From contig NZ_JAAIKR010000013.1 in assembly GCF_018221465.1 (NCBI RefSeq), forward strand, positions 1 through 64,000: a stretch of 64,000 nucleotides of DNA. Direction: 5' to 3'. Shown here one piece after another: positions 21,013-33,240 of the stretch; the first letter of the stretch is position 1; each line of letters opens with the position of its first letter. The position numbers were made by a program, and so were the translations under genes. The stretch comes from Shewanella intestini. Lineage in GTDB: Bacteria; Pseudomonadota; Gammaproteobacteria; Enterobacterales; Shewanellaceae. The notes beneath the pieces are model-generated. The model saw only the letters and a program-made list of their open reading frames with translations, searched no databases and had not been told where the DNA came from.

Positions 21013-22296
21013 ATGAACGTACGCGCCTTAGCAGCAAAAGCTATCTTTGATGTGCTTGAACGCGGGTTGTCATTATCGGTGGCGTTACCTGATCAACAAC
21101 AAAAATTACAGAACAGCAAAGACAAAGGTTTATTAGCTGAAATTTGCTACGGCGTGATGCGCCAATTGCCACAATTAGATAAGTGCGTCAGTGATTGCCT
21201 TACTAAGCCATTTAAGGGCAAACAACGCATTTTGCATCAATTGCTCATTGTTGGTTGCTACCAGCTATATTTTACCCGCATTCCAGCACGTGCTGCAGTA
21301 TCAGAAACCGCTGAAGCGTGCCGACAGTTAAAATTTAACGGCTTAGTGAAAGTCGTTAATGGCGTACTGCGTAATATTGAGCGCCAAAAAGCACCATTAA
21401 GTGAAGCAGCAGAGACCTTAACTTACAATACGCCAGCTTGGTTAATTAAGCGTTTACAACAAGCTTATCCACAGCACTGGCAACAGGTGATTGAACAAAG
21501 TCATCAACGTCCTCCAATGTGGCTGCGCAATAACCAGCTGCAGCAAACTCGCCAGCAATACTTGCAAGCGTTATCTGACTTAGATATTGAAGCTTCTGCG
21601 GGATTAAGTGACGACGCAATCTTATTAGCAAGTCCAAAAGATGTTACCGCTTTGCCCAATTTTGCAGAAGGTGCGGCATCAGTACAAGACGGTGCTGCGC
21701 AGTGGGCTGCAACCTTACTCGCCCCACAAGCTGACGAGGTCATTTTAGATGCCTGCGCAGCCCCCGGTGGGAAAACATGCCACTTATTAGAATTAGCACC
21801 TCAAATTAACCTTACTGCGGTTGATTTTGACGCCAAACGCCTTGAACGAGTGCAACAAAATCTCGACAGATTAAATTTAAAAGCGCAAGTTATTCATGGT
21901 GATGCTGCCAATATTGACAGTTGGTGGCAAGGTGGTAAATTCGACAAAATTTTATTAGATGCACCGTGTTCAGCCACTGGCGTTATTCGTCGTCACCCCG
22001 ATATTAAGTGGTTACGCAAAAATAACGACATTGAAGAGTTGGCGGTTTTACAGCAGCAAATTGTTGACCATTGTTGGACGTGGTTAAAACCTGGTGGGAC
22101 ATTGCTTTATGCAACTTGCTCTATTTTGCCACAAGAAAATCGTGACCAAATAAGCCAATTTTTGGCACGAACCCCCGACGCCAAGTTAGTTACGATTGCT
22201 CAGCAACAGAACCCACAAGATATCGGCTGGCAAATATTACCCGGTCAAAACAATATGGATGGTTTTTACTACGCTCGTTTAGTGAAAGACCAATAA
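21013..22296 (+). CDS. rsmB: 16S rRNA (cytosine-967-C5)-methyltransferase RsmB
   Basis: SAM-dependent RNA m5C methyltransferase, 427 residues. The N-terminal NusB-like helical domain (residues 1 to about 140) precedes the catalytic Rossmann domain with DACAAPGGKTCHLLEL (SAM site), DAPCSATGVIRRHPDIKWLR (PC motif cysteine) and LYATCSILPQEN (TCS catalytic cysteine). It follows fmt directly and is followed by trkA after 15 bases, the arrangement known from E. coli. Confidence 0.96.
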   Translation: MNVRALAAKAIFDVLERGLSLSVALPDQQQKLQNSKDKGLLAEICYGVMRQLPQLDKCVSDCLTKPFKGKQRILHQLLIVGCYQLYFTRIPARAAVSETAEACRQLKFNGLVKVVNGVLRNIERQKAPLSEAAETLTYNTPAWLIKRLQQAYPQHWQQVIEQSHQRPPMWLRNNQLQQTRQQYLQALSDLDIEASAGLSDDAILLASPKDVTALPNFAEGAASVQDGAAQWAATLLAPQADEVILDACAAPGGKTCHLLELAPQINLTAVDFDAKRLERVQQNLDRLNLKAQVIHGDAANIDSWWQGGKFDKILLDAPCSATGVIRRHPDIKWLRKNNDIEELAVLQQQIVDHCWTWLKPGGTLLYATCSILPQENRDQISQFLARTPDAKLVTIAQQQNPQDIGWQILPGQNNMDGFYYARLVKDQ

Positions 22297-22311
22297 GGTA
22301 AGCGTTACGCA

Positions 22312-23721
22312 ATGAAAATTATTATCTTAGGTGCTGGACAGGTTGGTGGCACACTCGCTGAAAACCTCGTTGGCGAAAATAACGATATTACATTAGTCGA
22401 CAATGACCGCGCTCGGTTAAATGCGCTCCAAGATAAGTTTGATTTGCGTGTCATCGCAGGCCATGGCGCACACCCGAATGTGTTAAAGCAAGCCGGTGCT
22501 GAAGATGCCGATATGCTCATTGCTGTCACTAACAGCGATGAATGTAATATGGCGGCATGCCAAATAGCTTATAGCCTCTATGGTACACCAACCAAAATTG
22601 CCCGCATTCGCTCAGAGCCTTACCTACAAATGCAAGAAAAGCTGTTTATCAACACCGAAGTGAAAACCGGTGATGTAAAACCTCGTGGCGGCTTTGTTAT
22701 TGATGAACTTATCGCGCCCGAACAGTTAGTAACCACTTACATCAAACGCTTAATTGATTACCCCGGGGCACTGCAAGTGCTCGAGTTTGCCCGTGGTAAA
22801 GTGAGTTTAGTTGCAGTAAAAGCTTATTATGGTGGTCCGTTAGTTGGTAATGCACTGGCAACGCTGCGTGAACACATGCCTAATATTGATACCCGGGTTG
22901 CAGCTATTTTCCGCCAAGGTAAGCACATCATGCCTCGTGGGACGACGATTATCGAAGCGGATGATGAAGTCTTCTTTTTAACTGACAGTCGTCATATTCG
23001 TGCGGTCATGAGTGAAATGCAAAAACTCGATAACTCCTATCGTAATATCATGATTGCCGGTGGTGGTAACATTGGTTTTGGCCTAGCGGAGCAGTTACAG
23101 CGCCAGCATTCAGTTAAATTGATTGAACATAATAAAGAACGTGCTGAGTTATTGTCTGAAAAACTGACAAAAACCACCGTATTCCATGGTGACGCCTCCG
23201 CTCAAGAGTTACTCAATGAAGAAAGCATTGGCCAAACAGACGTATTTATTGCGGTAACCAATGACGATGAAGCCAACATTATGTCGGCTTTATTAGCTAA
23301 GCGTATGGGCGCAAAAAAGGTCATGGTACTTATTCAGCGTGAAGCCTATGTCGATATCGTCCAAGAAGCCAATATCGATATTGCCGTATCACCTCAACAA
23401 GCAACCATTTCAGCATTATTAACGCATATTCGCCAAGGTGATATTTGTAATGTGTATTCACTACGTCGCGGAGTAGCTGAAGCCATTGAAGCGATTGCTC
23501 ATGGTGATGAAAACACCTCTAAAGTGGTGGGTAAACGCATCAGCGAAATCAAACTACCGCCGGGGACGACAATTGGTGCAATCGTCCGTAAAGATGAAGT
23601 GTTGATGGGTCATGACAAAACAATTATTGAGCAAGGTGATCACGTGGTGTTATTCCTCGTCCACAAGAAATATATTTCTGATGTGGAAAAACTTTTCCAA
23701 CCTAGTGCGTTTTTCTTTTAA
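22312..23721 (+). CDS. trkA: Trk potassium uptake regulatory subunit TrkA
   Basis: Peripheral cytoplasmic NAD-binding protein that gates TrkH. It has two RCK modules: the first opens with [16 protein letters not shown] at residue 3, the second with [16 protein letters not shown] near residue 246, each followed by a TrkA-C domain. At 469 residues it is slightly longer than the 458 of E. coli. It is directly followed by trkH five bases later, unlike E. coli, where trkA and trkH are apart. Confidence 0.96.
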   Translation: MKIIILGAGQVGGTLAENLVGENNDITLVDNDRARLNALQDKFDLRVIAGHGAHPNVLKQAGAEDADMLIAVTNSDECNMAACQIAYSLYGTPTKIARIRSEPYLQMQEKLFINTEVKTGDVKPRGGFVIDELIAPEQLVTTYIKRLIDYPGALQVLEFARGKVSLVAVKAYYGGPLVGNALATLREHMPNIDTRVAAIFRQGKHIMPRGTTIIEADDEVFFLTDSRHIRAVMSEMQKLDNSYRNIMIAGGGNIGFGLAEQLQRQHSVKLIEHNKERAELLSEKLTKTTVFHGDASAQELLNEESIGQTDVFIAVTNDDEANIMSALLAKRMGAKKVMVLIQREAYVDIVQEANIDIAVSPQQATISALLTHIRQGDICNVYSLRRGVAEAIEAIAHGDENTSKVVGKRISEIKLPPGTTIGAIVRKDEVLMGHDKTIIEQGDHVVLFLVHKKYISDVEKLFQPSAFFF

Positions 23722-23726
23722 GCCTT

Positions 23727-25169
23727 ATGTTAAACATTAAACCTCTTATTTATATCTTAGGGATTTTTCTCTCTATTTTAACGGTGTTTATGTTTATCCC
23801 GATGGTTTTTTCAGTTTATTACGCTGAAGAAACCATTGCTGATTTCATTATTTCATCAATTATTACTGGCAGTGCAGCCATACTGCTAATCCAGTCGAGT
23901 GACACTAAAGCCGTAGAGCTTAATATACGTGACATGTTCTTCTTAACCAGCATGACATGGTTCGTTATCAGCCTATTTGCCGCACTTCCGTTTACTTTCT
24001 ATCATGGCATTAGTTATACCGATGCGTTTTTTGAAACCATGTCTGGAGTAACAACGACCGGCTCAACGGTGCTTTCAGGGTTAGATACAACCGATCACAG
24101 CATCCTAATTTGGCGCTCATTATTACAATGGTTTGGCGGCATTGGCTTTATTGTCATGGCGGTGGCAGTTTTGCCATTTTTAAACGTCGGTGGTATGCGC
24201 TTATTTAGAACCGAATCTTCCGACTGGAGCGATAAAAGTACCCCAAGAACCCAGCATTTAGCCAAATACTTATTCCAAGTGTATGTCATGCTCACCTTGC
24301 TGTGTATTTTGGCCTACAACCTTGCTGGGATGAGCTGGTTTGAAGCAATCAACCATGCAATGACCACGCTCTCTACCGGTGGTTTCTCAACCTCTGACGC
24401 CTCCATGGCACACTTTTCGCCTGCTGCGCATTGGGTCGGTATTATTTTCATGCTCGCAGGTGGTTTACCCCTGCTGATGTTTGTTCAATCTATTCGATTA
24501 CGTGACATGAGCATTTGGAATGACCAGCAGGTCAAAGGCTTCTTGTTGTTTGTCACATTGGTCTCTGTCACCTTAGCCATTTGGTTGAGTATCCACAAAA
24601 CCATTCCTTTTATGGATGCATTACGCCTAAGTAGCTTTAACGTTATTTCCGTTGTCACTACAACAGGCTTTGGTCTGACAGATTATCAAGCTTGGGGAGC
24701 GGTATCAGGTATCGTATTTTTGTTTTTAATGTTGGTTGGTGGCTGTTCAGGATCAACTGCTGGTGGGATTAAAATATTCCGCTTTCAGATTGCATTTGCT
24801 GTCATGCGACAACAGTTAAAACAACAGTTTCACCCTCACGCTAGTTTTACTGAAACCTATAATAGCCATCGTATTAGAGACGATATTGTCCGTTCAATGG
24901 TGACCTTCTTTATCTTAATTTTTCTTACGATTATCAGCCTTTCTATTCTATTGGTTTTATGCGGATTAGACCCCGTCACCGGCTTTACTGGCGCAATTAC
25001 CGCGGTTGCTAATGTAGGGCCAGGCCTAGGGCCAATTATTGGGCCAGCAGGTAATTTCTCTAGCTTGCCAGATGCGGCAAAGTGGTTATTATCAATAGGA
25101 ATGTTATTAGGGCGGTTAGAGATTTTAACGATTGCAGTGTTATTCCACCCACAGTTTTGGCGCTATTAA
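23727..25169 (+). CDS. trkH: Trk potassium transporter TrkH, copy next to trkA
   Basis: Integral membrane K+ channel-like transporter, 480 residues. The four membrane-pore-membrane repeats carry filter segments TTTGST, STGGFST, TTTGFG and VANVGPGLGP. FETMSGVTTTGSTVLSGLD and GGCSGSTAGGIKIFR are typical TrkH stretches. Its immediate placement behind trkA suggests the two are made together. The window holds a second full-length trkH at 26079-27536 on the other strand. Confidence 0.95.
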   Translation: MLNIKPLIYILGIFLSILTVFMFIPMVFSVYYAEETIADFIISSIITGSAAILLIQSSDTKAVELNIRDMFFLTSMTWFVISLFAALPFTFYHGISYTDAFFETMSGVTTTGSTVLSGLDTTDHSILIWRSLLQWFGGIGFIVMAVAVLPFLNVGGMRLFRTESSDWSDKSTPRTQHLAKYLFQVYVMLTLLCILAYNLAGMSWFEAINHAMTTLSTGGFSTSDASMAHFSPAAHWVGIIFMLAGGLPLLMFVQSIRLRDMSIWNDQQVKGFLLFVTLVSVTLAIWLSIHKTIPFMDALRLSSFNVISVVTTTGFGLTDYQAWGAVSGIVFLFLMLVGGCSGSTAGGIKIFRFQIAFAVMRQQLKQQFHPHASFTETYNSHRIRDDIVRSMVTFFILIFLTIISLSILLVLCGLDPVTGFTGAITAVANVGPGLGPIIGPAGNFSSLPDAAKWLLSIGMLLGRLEILTIAVLFHPQFWRY

Positions 25170-25255
25170 TGTCATTAAGGTTGGCGAATAAGGGCGTGAG
25201 TTAACGCTGATATTTAATCGTAAAGGTAGCAAGTTACTTGCCTTAAATTAACCAT

Positions 25256-25293
25256 AAAAAAGCGTTATTAATTAACATTAATAACGCTTTTTT
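25256..25293. terminator. Bidirectional terminator between trkH and hemG
   Basis: AGCGTTATTAA (25261-25271) pairs with TTAATAACGCT (25278-25288), with A-run before and T-run after. It serves the convergent trkH and hemG genes. Confidence 0.88.
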
Positions 25294-25331
25294 AGTTTTT
25301 ATTCGACGCTTAGATCAAATCTTTGTGGTGG

Positions 25332-25871
25332 TTATGCTTGCGCGAGACGGGCTACATGCTCAGCATATACATCAACATCATTCCAGTCGGTGTAATCGAT
25401 AACCGCTTTACTGTCTGTTGGGCCGTCGGTGATCTTCATAATTAATTTAATTGCCAAACTGTCGTACCAATTCCACGATGGATAATCGACTTTACCAGCA
25501 ATAATTTTAACATCTTGCGGCTTCCAATCTGAAAGTGCTAAAAACTTCTGTAAGTATTTATTGTTCTCTGGAATACGTTTTTCTGGTTTTCTTGCCACCA
25601 CATTGACACAAAAGAAACTATTGGGCAGTGCAGCTAAGTCTTGATGATGTTGACGACAAAATTCAAATACTGACTTGTGGTATGAGCCATATAAAACACA
25701 AGCACCTAGCGCCACAGCATCATATTGAGCCCAATCAATTGGCTGTTGAGTGTCATTTAAATTAATCACATCACAGCTATTACCTATTGCGACAATCTTT
25801 TGCGCTATCGCATTACTAATTTTGGCGGTGTGGCCGCCGCGAGAATAATAAACCACTAAAATATTTGCCAT
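25332..25871 (-). CDS. hemG: Menaquinone-dependent protoporphyrinogen IX dehydrogenase HemG
   Basis: Flavodoxin-fold enzyme at the inner membrane that oxidises protoporphyrinogen IX to protoporphyrin IX, passing electrons to quinone. The FMN phosphate loop is YYSRGGHTAKIS at residue 8; GACVLYGSYHKSV and the long insert NVVARKPEKRIPENNKYLQKF distinguish HemG from plain flavodoxins. The length of 179 residues fits. The trkH-hemG adjacency with yigZ and pepQ matches E. coli. Confidence 0.92.
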   Translation of the reverse strand: MANILVVYYSRGGHTAKISNAIAQKIVAIGNSCDVINLNDTQQPIDWAQYDAVALGACVLYGSYHKSVFEFCRQHHQDLAALPNSFFCVNVVARKPEKRIPENNKYLQKFLALSDWKPQDVKIIAGKVDYPSWNWYDSLAIKLIMKITDGPTDSKAVIDYTDWNDVDVYAEHVARLAQA

Positions 25872-26078
25872 TAAGTTTCCACCTCGCTAATTATTACCCG
25901 TGAGTGTGTCAAAAAAGCCAACGTTAAGCGACATTAACGATCACAGATTGGAAAGAGTCCATCAGATAAAACCGGATTAAAGACGCCTTGTAACCCAAAA
26001 GGTTTCGAATCATCTCGCTTTCCCCTCCCAAGATAAGTCATCAACCTCACGAATAATCCACCTAAAGACAACCTAGGG

Positions 26079-27536
26079 TTAATTACGCCAAAATGTAGGA
26101 GTAAATAACACCAGCAGTGTAAACACCTCTAAACGACCAAATAGCATCGCCACCACCAATACCCACTTGGCCCCGTCACTAATTGAGGCATAATTATCTG
26201 CAACATCACCCAAACCAGGGCCCAAGTTATTTAAACTTGCCGCCGTTGCACTAAACGCTGTCGTGGTGTCCATATCCATCGACATTAACAGCATCATACA
26301 AATAAAAAACACCAATGCGTATGCTGAAAAGAACCCCCATACGGCATCAATAATTCGGTCCGGTAACGCAACTGAGCCAATTCGAATAGAATATAGCGCT
26401 TTAGGGTGAACTAAGCGCTTTAGCTCACGCGAGCCCTGCAAGAACAACAAAATAAGCCGAATGACTTTCATGCCGCCACCTGTAGAGCCCGCACAGCCAC
26501 CAATGAAACTAGAAAAGATTAACAACATAGGTAAAAACAACGGCCAAGAAGAAAAACTTTCAGTTCCAAACCCTGCTGTTGTTGAAATTGACACCACTTG
26601 GAAAAAAGCATAATCAAGCGTTTTTTCGGCGCTATCGTATATACCTGTGTGATATAACGTCACAAAACAAATAGCGGTTAAGATAAGCTGAACCGCAATT
26701 AACACCTTAAATTCAACATCTTTTAGATAGACTTTAACGTTAATACCCCGACGAGAAAATGCGGCAAAATGCAGACTAAAATTCACCGCGGCTATCAGTA
26801 AAAATACCGCGCAAATAACGTTAATTAAGGGGCTTTCAAAATAACCTAAACTGGCATCATGAGTGGAAAAACCACCGATAGCGATGGTAGAAAAAGAATG
26901 ACATATAGCATCAAATCCATCCATGCCAGCAAAATAGTATGCCGTTGCACAAGCAATCGTCAGCAGTAAATAAATGTACCAAAGTGCCTTAGCCGTTTCA
27001 GCAATACGCGGGGTCATTTTACTGTCTTTTACTGGGCCTGGAATTTCAGCTTTATATAACTGCATGCCACCAATACCCAATAAAGGCAAAATGGCCACCG
27101 CCAACACAATAATCCCCATACCGCCCATCCATTGCAGTAAATGACGATAAAATAATATCGCTTTAGGGAGATAATCTAGCCCTGTAATGACGGTTGCACC
27201 GGTAGTGGTTAACGCAGAAAAGGATTCAAAAAAACTGTCTGTCCAGCTTAGATTGGGCTCGGTAGAAAAGATAAACGGCAACGAGCCAATAGAGCCCAGT
27301 ACGGTCCAAAACAATACCACAATTAAAAAGCCTTCCCGAGTGCGTAACTCCGCTTTTTGATGCCGATTGGGATACCAAAGTAAAAAACCTAAAAATACAC
27401 TAACGCAAAATGCCTGAATAAAAGCGGTGCCGCCACCATCTTTATAAAATACCGCCACCAACGCGGGCGGCAACATGGTGATTGAAAACAATCCCATGAG
27501 TAAACCTGTAATTCTTATTATGGTTTTATATTGCAT
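26079..27536 (-). CDS. trkH: Trk potassium transporter TrkH, second copy
   Basis: 485-residue TrkH/KtrB family membrane protein with filter segments TTTGATV, IGGFST, STTAGFG and LNNLGPGLGD. By neighbourhood (yigZ-trkH-hemG) this is the positional match of E. coli trkH, whereas the copy at 23.7 kb is linked to trkA. The two proteins share only the family signatures by eye, so they are not a recent duplication. It would still need a TrkA partner, presumably the one in this window. The gap to hemG (25872-26078) contains only its presumed promoter. Confidence 0.93.
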   Translation of the reverse strand: MQYKTIIRITGLLMGLFSITMLPPALVAVFYKDGGGTAFIQAFCVSVFLGFLLWYPNRHQKAELRTREGFLIVVLFWTVLGSIGSLPFIFSTEPNLSWTDSFFESFSALTTTGATVITGLDYLPKAILFYRHLLQWMGGMGIIVLAVAILPLLGIGGMQLYKAEIPGPVKDSKMTPRIAETAKALWYIYLLLTIACATAYYFAGMDGFDAICHSFSTIAIGGFSTHDASLGYFESPLINVICAVFLLIAAVNFSLHFAAFSRRGINVKVYLKDVEFKVLIAVQLILTAICFVTLYHTGIYDSAEKTLDYAFFQVVSISTTAGFGTESFSSWPLFLPMLLIFSSFIGGCAGSTGGGMKVIRLILLFLQGSRELKRLVHPKALYSIRIGSVALPDRIIDAVWGFFSAYALVFFICMMLLMSMDMDTTTAFSATAASLNNLGPGLGDVADNYASISDGAKWVLVVAMLFGRLEVFTLLVLFTPTFWRN

Positions 27537-27603
27537 GTAAGTTCAGTTAGCCAATAATCATATTGGACGATTAACAATTGGCTGACATTTTGTCACTTAC
27601 ACA

Positions 27604-28218
27604 TCACGCTGTAAACTTAACTTGCATTGCACCTTGAGTTTGAGTCGCTAATAGCTGATTAAATTTACTTTGCTGGGCTTTTGCTAGTTCAAACGTCACA
27701 GTCACTGTTGCAGAAAACTGCTTGTCGGTAATAATGCCTTCACATTGATTTATCACGTATTCAATGTCATTTAACTGACCATAATCACAAACAATATTGG
27801 CACTATAGCGCAACGTTTTAAGGCAGGTTTCAAGCTGAGGTATGAGTTTTTTTACCCCAGAGCTATATGCCCTAACAAGGCCACCAACACCTAACTTAGT
27901 GCCCCCAAAGTAGCGCACAACAATCACGCCGAGCTCACCAATGTTAGCGCCTTGTAAACACGCCAACATTGGCCGTCCAGCACTGCCGCTAGGTTCACCG
28001 TCATCTGACGATCCCATATCAATTAAATTTGTCGGTGCCCCAGCCACAAATGCATAGCAATAATGGCTAGCACCTGGAAATTCAAGCTTAATGCGCCCCA
28101 ACTCTGCCTTCATGACATCAGCACTAGGACAATGAAACATAAAGGAGATAAAGCGGCTATGCTTTATCTCCTCCTCAAGCTCGATATTTTTAGCAGGAAT
28201 TAAAAATTCTTCAGTCAA
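27604..28218 (-). CDS. yigZ: YigZ/IMPACT family protein
   Basis: 204-residue member of the UPF0029/IMPACT family. [28 protein letters not shown] and [19 protein letters not shown] are the diagnostic stretches in the N-terminal domain; a C-terminal ferredoxin-like domain follows. The cellular role in bacteria is unclear (the family is linked to translation control in eukaryotes). It overlaps the end of pepQ by eight bases, so the two are co-transcribed. Confidence 0.93.
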   Translation of the reverse strand: MTEEFLIPAKNIELEEEIKHSRFISFMFHCPSADVMKAELGRIKLEFPGASHYCYAFVAGAPTNLIDMGSSDDGEPSGSAGRPMLACLQGANIGELGVIVVRYFGGTKLGVGGLVRAYSSGVKKLIPQLETCLKTLRYSANIVCDYGQLNDIEYVINQCEGIITDKQFSATVTVTFELAKAQQSKFNQLLATQTQGAMQVKFTA

Positions 28219-29530
28219 TTAAACCTTGCTCTCTGGTTAAGTTCTCATTGCGGTCTTGGTGAACAATGACGTTATCTTCAATACGGATACCACCGTAAGG
28301 TCGGAGTTGGTCAACTTGCTGCCAATCAATTACACTTTTGGCTTCAGGGCTTAACTGATTTAATAAACTATCAATAATATAAAAACCCGGCTCAATAGTG
28401 AGCACTTGGTTAGCCGCTAATGTTCTTGTGCAACGTAAAAATGGATGGCCTTCTGGCGCAGGAATATTGGTGCCACGTTCATCATGTGCAAAACCGCCAA
28501 GGTCATGCACTTGTAGCCCTAACATATGCCCAAGTCCATGTGGGAAAAAGGCTTTGGTGACACCTTGGTCAATTAAGCTTTCAACATCACCCTTGGCAAT
28601 ACCATACGTATTAAGTAGTTGCGCCAACTTCACATGGGTTTCAATATGAAGATCTGGGTACTTGACCCCCGGTTTCATCATGTCAATAATGTCGAGTTGT
28701 AACTGGTTAACGGCAACAATTAAGTCGTAAAAATGCGTTTTTTCAAACGCATAAGTGCGAGTAATATCAGCCGCATAACCGTAATAATTTGCCCCAGCAT
28801 CAATTAAAAAAGATCGACGCTGCGCAGGGCTTTGATGAGCGAGTGCGGTGTAATGCAAAATAGCCGCATTTTCATTTAACGCAATAATATTACCGTATGG
28901 CACTTCGTTTTCAGACTGGCCAATTTCAGACAAATATTGCTGCTGAATTTCAAACTCGCTACCACCTTGATAAAACGCCTGCTTCGCTGCCAAGTGACCT
29001 TTTACGGCAATTTGGTTAGCACGTCTTAAACATTCCAATTCATAATGGGTTTTATCTGCACGATGAAAGTGTAAATAATTCAGCACCGCGTCAGGGTTAC
29101 GCGAGGTAATACCCAGCACATCAGCCACATCTAAATGCTCGCCAATGTATGCCCATGCTTTTGTATTTTGCGGTAATAACTCCGCCACTCTATCTGCTTT
29201 AGTCAGCAACTTAATTGTAAAGTGTTCAGTCCAAAATGCTTCTGGCACATCACTGACTTTATGCCAAAAATCTTCCGGTCGAAAATAAATCAATGTCGGT
29301 TTATCTACCCCGTTAGCAACAATCCAACAATTAGGGTTGTCGAGTAAAGGTAACCAAGCCTTAAAGTGCGGGTTAACCTTGAATGGGTAACTCAAATCAT
29401 CTAAAAACTGGCGATGGTATTGGCCAGAATGAATGATAAGTCCGTCAATACTCTCGCGTGATGTTATCTCAGCGACGCGACGGTTAAGTTCAGTAACATG
29501 AGCATGATATAAGTGACCAAGCTGATCCAT
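28211..29530 (-). CDS. pepQ: Xaa-Pro dipeptidase PepQ
   Basis: Cytoplasmic prolidase that splits dipeptides with C-terminal proline, with a pita-bread metallopeptidase fold. Metal ligands are seen in [17 protein letters not shown] (two Asp), [13 protein letters not shown] (His), EPGFY (Glu) and GGIRIEDN (Glu). At 439 residues it matches E. coli PepQ. I use the ATG at 29530 ([11 protein letters not shown]), preceded by AAGGATTG; the frame continues two codons to a TTG. Divergent from fadB, as in E. coli. Confidence 0.95.
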   Translation of the reverse strand: MDQLGHLYHAHVTELNRRVAEITSRESIDGLIIHSGQYHRQFLDDLSYPFKVNPHFKAWLPLLDNPNCWIVANGVDKPTLIYFRPEDFWHKVSDVPEAFWTEHFTIKLLTKADRVAELLPQNTKAWAYIGEHLDVADVLGITSRNPDAVLNYLHFHRADKTHYELECLRRANQIAVKGHLAAKQAFYQGGSEFEIQQQYLSEIGQSENEVPYGNIIALNENAAILHYTALAHQSPAQRRSFLIDAGANYYGYAADITRTYAFEKTHFYDLIVAVNQLQLDIIDMMKPGVKYPDLHIETHVKLAQLLNTYGIAKGDVESLIDQGVTKAFFPHGLGHMLGLQVHDLGGFAHDERGTNIPAPEGHPFLRCTRTLAANQVLTIEPGFYIIDSLLNQLSPEAKSVIDWQQVDQLRPYGGIRIEDNVIVHQDRNENLTREQGLID

Positions 29531-29607
29531 TTTCAATCCTTGTGCAATAAGTTTCCTATCGGTCAGTTTACCACAAAGATAAAAAAATCAGCCACTACCG
29601 CCAGAGA

Positions 29608-29623
29608 TTAAACGATCGTTTAA
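29608..29623. promoter_or_regulatory. Perfect 16-bp palindrome in the pepQ-fadB gap, candidate fatty-acid regulator site
   Basis: TTAAACGATCGTTTAA is a perfect palindrome 145 bases before the fadB start and 78 bases before pepQ. Its AAAC-N4-GTTT core resembles what I recall of PsrA-type TetR operators, which control fad genes in Pseudomonas and Shewanella. Identity of the binding protein is inference. Confidence 0.5.
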
Positions 29624-29658
29624 ATTGGGTGTTGTATTTTGATTCATTTAGAAGCACA

Positions 29659-29680
29659 CTGTTGAGCAATTGGTCAACAG
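29659..29680. promoter_or_regulatory. Second palindrome before fadB
   Basis: CTGTTGA (29659-29665) and TCAACAG (29674-29680) form a 22-base near-perfect inverted repeat, 88 bases before the fadB ATG. The right half with its flank (ATTGGTCAACAG) has some likeness to a FadR half-site. Either FadR or another regulator could bind. Confidence 0.4.
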
Positions 29681-29767
29681 ATGACCTATTTTGCTGTGAA
29701 AAAACATGCTCAAAAACCACACAGCAAATAGACGTGGAAGTCGTTTTAAGCAATAAGGAAGCAAGCA

Positions 29768-31918
29768 ATGATCTACCAAAGCCCTACCATTAAGGTTGAG
29801 TTACTAGAAGATAATATTGCCAAGCTGTGCTTTGATGCACCGGGCTCGGTCAACAAGTTCGATAGAGAAACTCTCGCCTCATTAGATGCTGCATTAGACA
29901 GCCTAAACCAACAATCAAATATAAAAGCACTTATGCTAACCTCTGCGAAAAGCACCTTCATTGTTGGTGCTGATATCACAGAGTTCCTTGGTTTATTCCA
30001 ACAAGACGAAGCAACCCTACTTACATGGGTTGAACAAGCAAGTGCCGTATTTGATAAATTAGAAGACTTACCATTCCCGACGATATCTGCCATTAATGGT
30101 TTCGCTCTTGGCGGTGGTTGTGAAACCATTTTAGCCACTGATTTGCGTATTGCCGACACCACCGCAACCATTGGACTTCCAGAAACCAAGCTAGGATTAA
30201 TTCCCGGTTTTGGTGGCACCGTTCGATTACCTCGCGTAATTGGTGCAGACAACGCATTAGAGTGGATCACCACAGGTAAACCACAAAAACCACAAGCAGC
30301 GCTAGCTGTTGGTGCAGTTGATGCCGTCGTTACACCTGAGCACCTAGAAGTTTCAGCCATTAACATGCTTAAAGATGCGCTTGCAGGAAAGCTTGATTGG
30401 CAAACCCGTCGCAATCGTAAATTATCGCCATTAACGCTGCCAAAACTTGAAGCAATGATGTCATTTGCGACCGCAAAAGGCATGGTCTTTAAAGTGGCGG
30501 GGAAACATTATCCAGCGCCAATGATGGCTATTGATGTCATTGAAAAGGCTGCAACACAGTCTCGCGAACAAGCGTTAAAAATCGAAAACCAAGCCTTTAT
30601 TAAATTAGCAAAAACTGAAGTTGCTACCGCCTTAATTGGAATTTTCTTAAATGACCAAGTGGTAAAAGGCAAAGCCAAAAAAGCAGCTAAGTCAGCGAAA
30701 GCGGTAAACAGTGCCGCTGTTTTGGGTGCAGGCATAATGGGCGGAGGCATCGCTTACCAAAGTGCTAGCAAAGGTACTCCTATTGTAATGAAAGACATTG
30801 CGCAACCGGCACTTGAACTTGGTTTATCAGAAGCAGCCAAGCTACTTGAAGCCCAAGTAAAACGTGGCCGTTCAACGCCTGCTAAAATGGCAAAAGTGCT
30901 TAACAACATCACTCCTGCGTTAGATTATGCACCAGTAAAAGGTGCTGACGTTGTGGTTGAAGCCGTTGTTGAACATCCAAATGTAAAAGCCTCAGTACTT
31001 GCAGAGGTTGAGCAACACGTGGCCGATGACGCGATCATCACCTCGAACACATCAACCATTTCAATTAATTTACTGGCCAAAAGTTTACAAAAACCAGAGC
31101 GTTTTTGTGGTATGCACTTTTTTAACCCTGTGCATAAAATGCCATTGGTTGAAGTTATTCGCGGCGAAAACTCTTCAGAGGAAACTATTGCTTCTGTTGT
31201 TGCTTATGCCAGCAAAATGGGCAAAACCCCAATTGTAGTCAACGACTGCCCGGGCTTTTTTGTTAACCGCGTATTGTTTCCATACTTTGCTGGTTTCAGT
31301 GGCTTATTAGCTGACGGCGCAGACTTTGCAAAAATAGATAAAGTCATGGAAAAACAATTTGGCTGGCCAATGGGCCCAGCTTACTTGCTTGACGTTGTTG
31401 GCCTTGATACAGGTCATCATGCACAAGCCGTAATGGCTGAAGGCTTCCCTGAACGTATGGGCAAAAATGGTAAAGATGCTATCGATATCATGTTTGAAAA
31501 CAAGCGCTTTGGTCAAAAGAATACACTTGGTTTTTATCAGTATTCACTCGACCGTCGCGGTAAGCCAAAGAAAGATCTTGATCCAACAAGCTACCAACTA
31601 CTTAGCAATGAATTTGGCGCACTAAAAGAGATTGCTGCTGATGAAGTTATTGCACGTTGCATGATCCCAATGGTCATTGAAACGGTTCGCTGTTTAGAAG
31701 AAGGCATTATTGCTTCTCCAGCTGAAGGCGACATGGGCTTAGTCTACGGTATTGGTTTCCCACCATTTAGAGGTGGTGTATTCCGTTATATTGACACGAT
31801 GGGCGTGGCCAACTTTGTCGCATTAGCTGACAAATATGCACACCTTGGTGGTCTATACCAAGTGACTGACACAATGCGCGAACTAGCAGCCAACAACGGC
31901 AGCTACTACCCAGCCTAA
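29768..31918 (+). CDS. fadB: Fatty acid oxidation complex alpha subunit FadB
   Basis: Multifunctional beta-oxidation enzyme of 716 residues: enoyl-CoA hydratase/isomerase in the first ~190 residues ([25 protein letters not shown]), a linker, and L-3-hydroxyacyl-CoA dehydrogenase from about residue 315 ([46 protein letters not shown]). It forms an alpha2-beta2 complex with FadA, encoded 24 bases downstream. An AATAAGGAAGC Shine-Dalgarno precedes the ATG. Probably repressed by the operator-like palindromes upstream. Confidence 0.97.
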   Translation: MIYQSPTIKVELLEDNIAKLCFDAPGSVNKFDRETLASLDAALDSLNQQSNIKALMLTSAKSTFIVGADITEFLGLFQQDEATLLTWVEQASAVFDKLEDLPFPTISAINGFALGGGCETILATDLRIADTTATIGLPETKLGLIPGFGGTVRLPRVIGADNALEWITTGKPQKPQAALAVGAVDAVVTPEHLEVSAINMLKDALAGKLDWQTRRNRKLSPLTLPKLEAMMSFATAKGMVFKVAGKHYPAPMMAIDVIEKAATQSREQALKIENQAFIKLAKTEVATALIGIFLNDQVVKGKAKKAAKSAKAVNSAAVLGAGIMGGGIAYQSASKGTPIVMKDIAQPALELGLSEAAKLLEAQVKRGRSTPAKMAKVLNNITPALDYAPVKGADVVVEAVVEHPNVKASVLAEVEQHVADDAIITSNTSTISINLLAKSLQKPERFCGMHFFNPVHKMPLVEVIRGENSSEETIASVVAYASKMGKTPIVVNDCPGFFVNRVLFPYFAGFSGLLADGADFAKIDKVMEKQFGWPMGPAYLLDVVGLDTGHHAQAVMAEGFPERMGKNGKDAIDIMFENKRFGQKNTLGFYQYSLDRRGKPKKDLDPTSYQLLSNEFGALKEIAADEVIARCMIPMVIETVRCLEEGIIASPAEGDMGLVYGIGFPPFRGGVFRYIDTMGVANFVALADKYAHLGGLYQVTDTMRELAANNGSYYPA

Positions 31919-31924
31919 ATTTAG

Positions 31925-33112
<1,188 letters not shown>

Positions 33113-33174
33113 ACTTCACCAATAGCAAAATTATGGTTGTCTGAGTACTGTTGTTTTAGTTACTGACAATTTAC

Positions 33175-33218
33175 AAAAAGGCTCGATTTTATATTTAATT
33201 ATAAAATTGAGCCTTTTT
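33175..33218 (+). terminator. Terminator of fadBA
   Basis: Nineteen-base arms (33175-33193 and 33200-33218) pair with a single G-U wobble and end in a T run, 62 bases after the fadA stop. Confidence 0.88.
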
Positions 33219-33240
33219 TTAATTTTTCTACTTCGACAGT

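Noticed and set aside
23641-23646. CACGTG inside trkA as a further parS
   Set aside because: Flanks (GATCACGTGGTG) do not extend the palindrome to the 16-base parS pattern; likewise the CACGTG at 31016-31021 in fadB.
29773-30483. Long open frame (236 codons) opposite fadB
   Set aside because: Antisense to the highly conserved enoyl-CoA hydratase domain; low-complexity Ser/Ala/Pro composition typical of a shadow frame.
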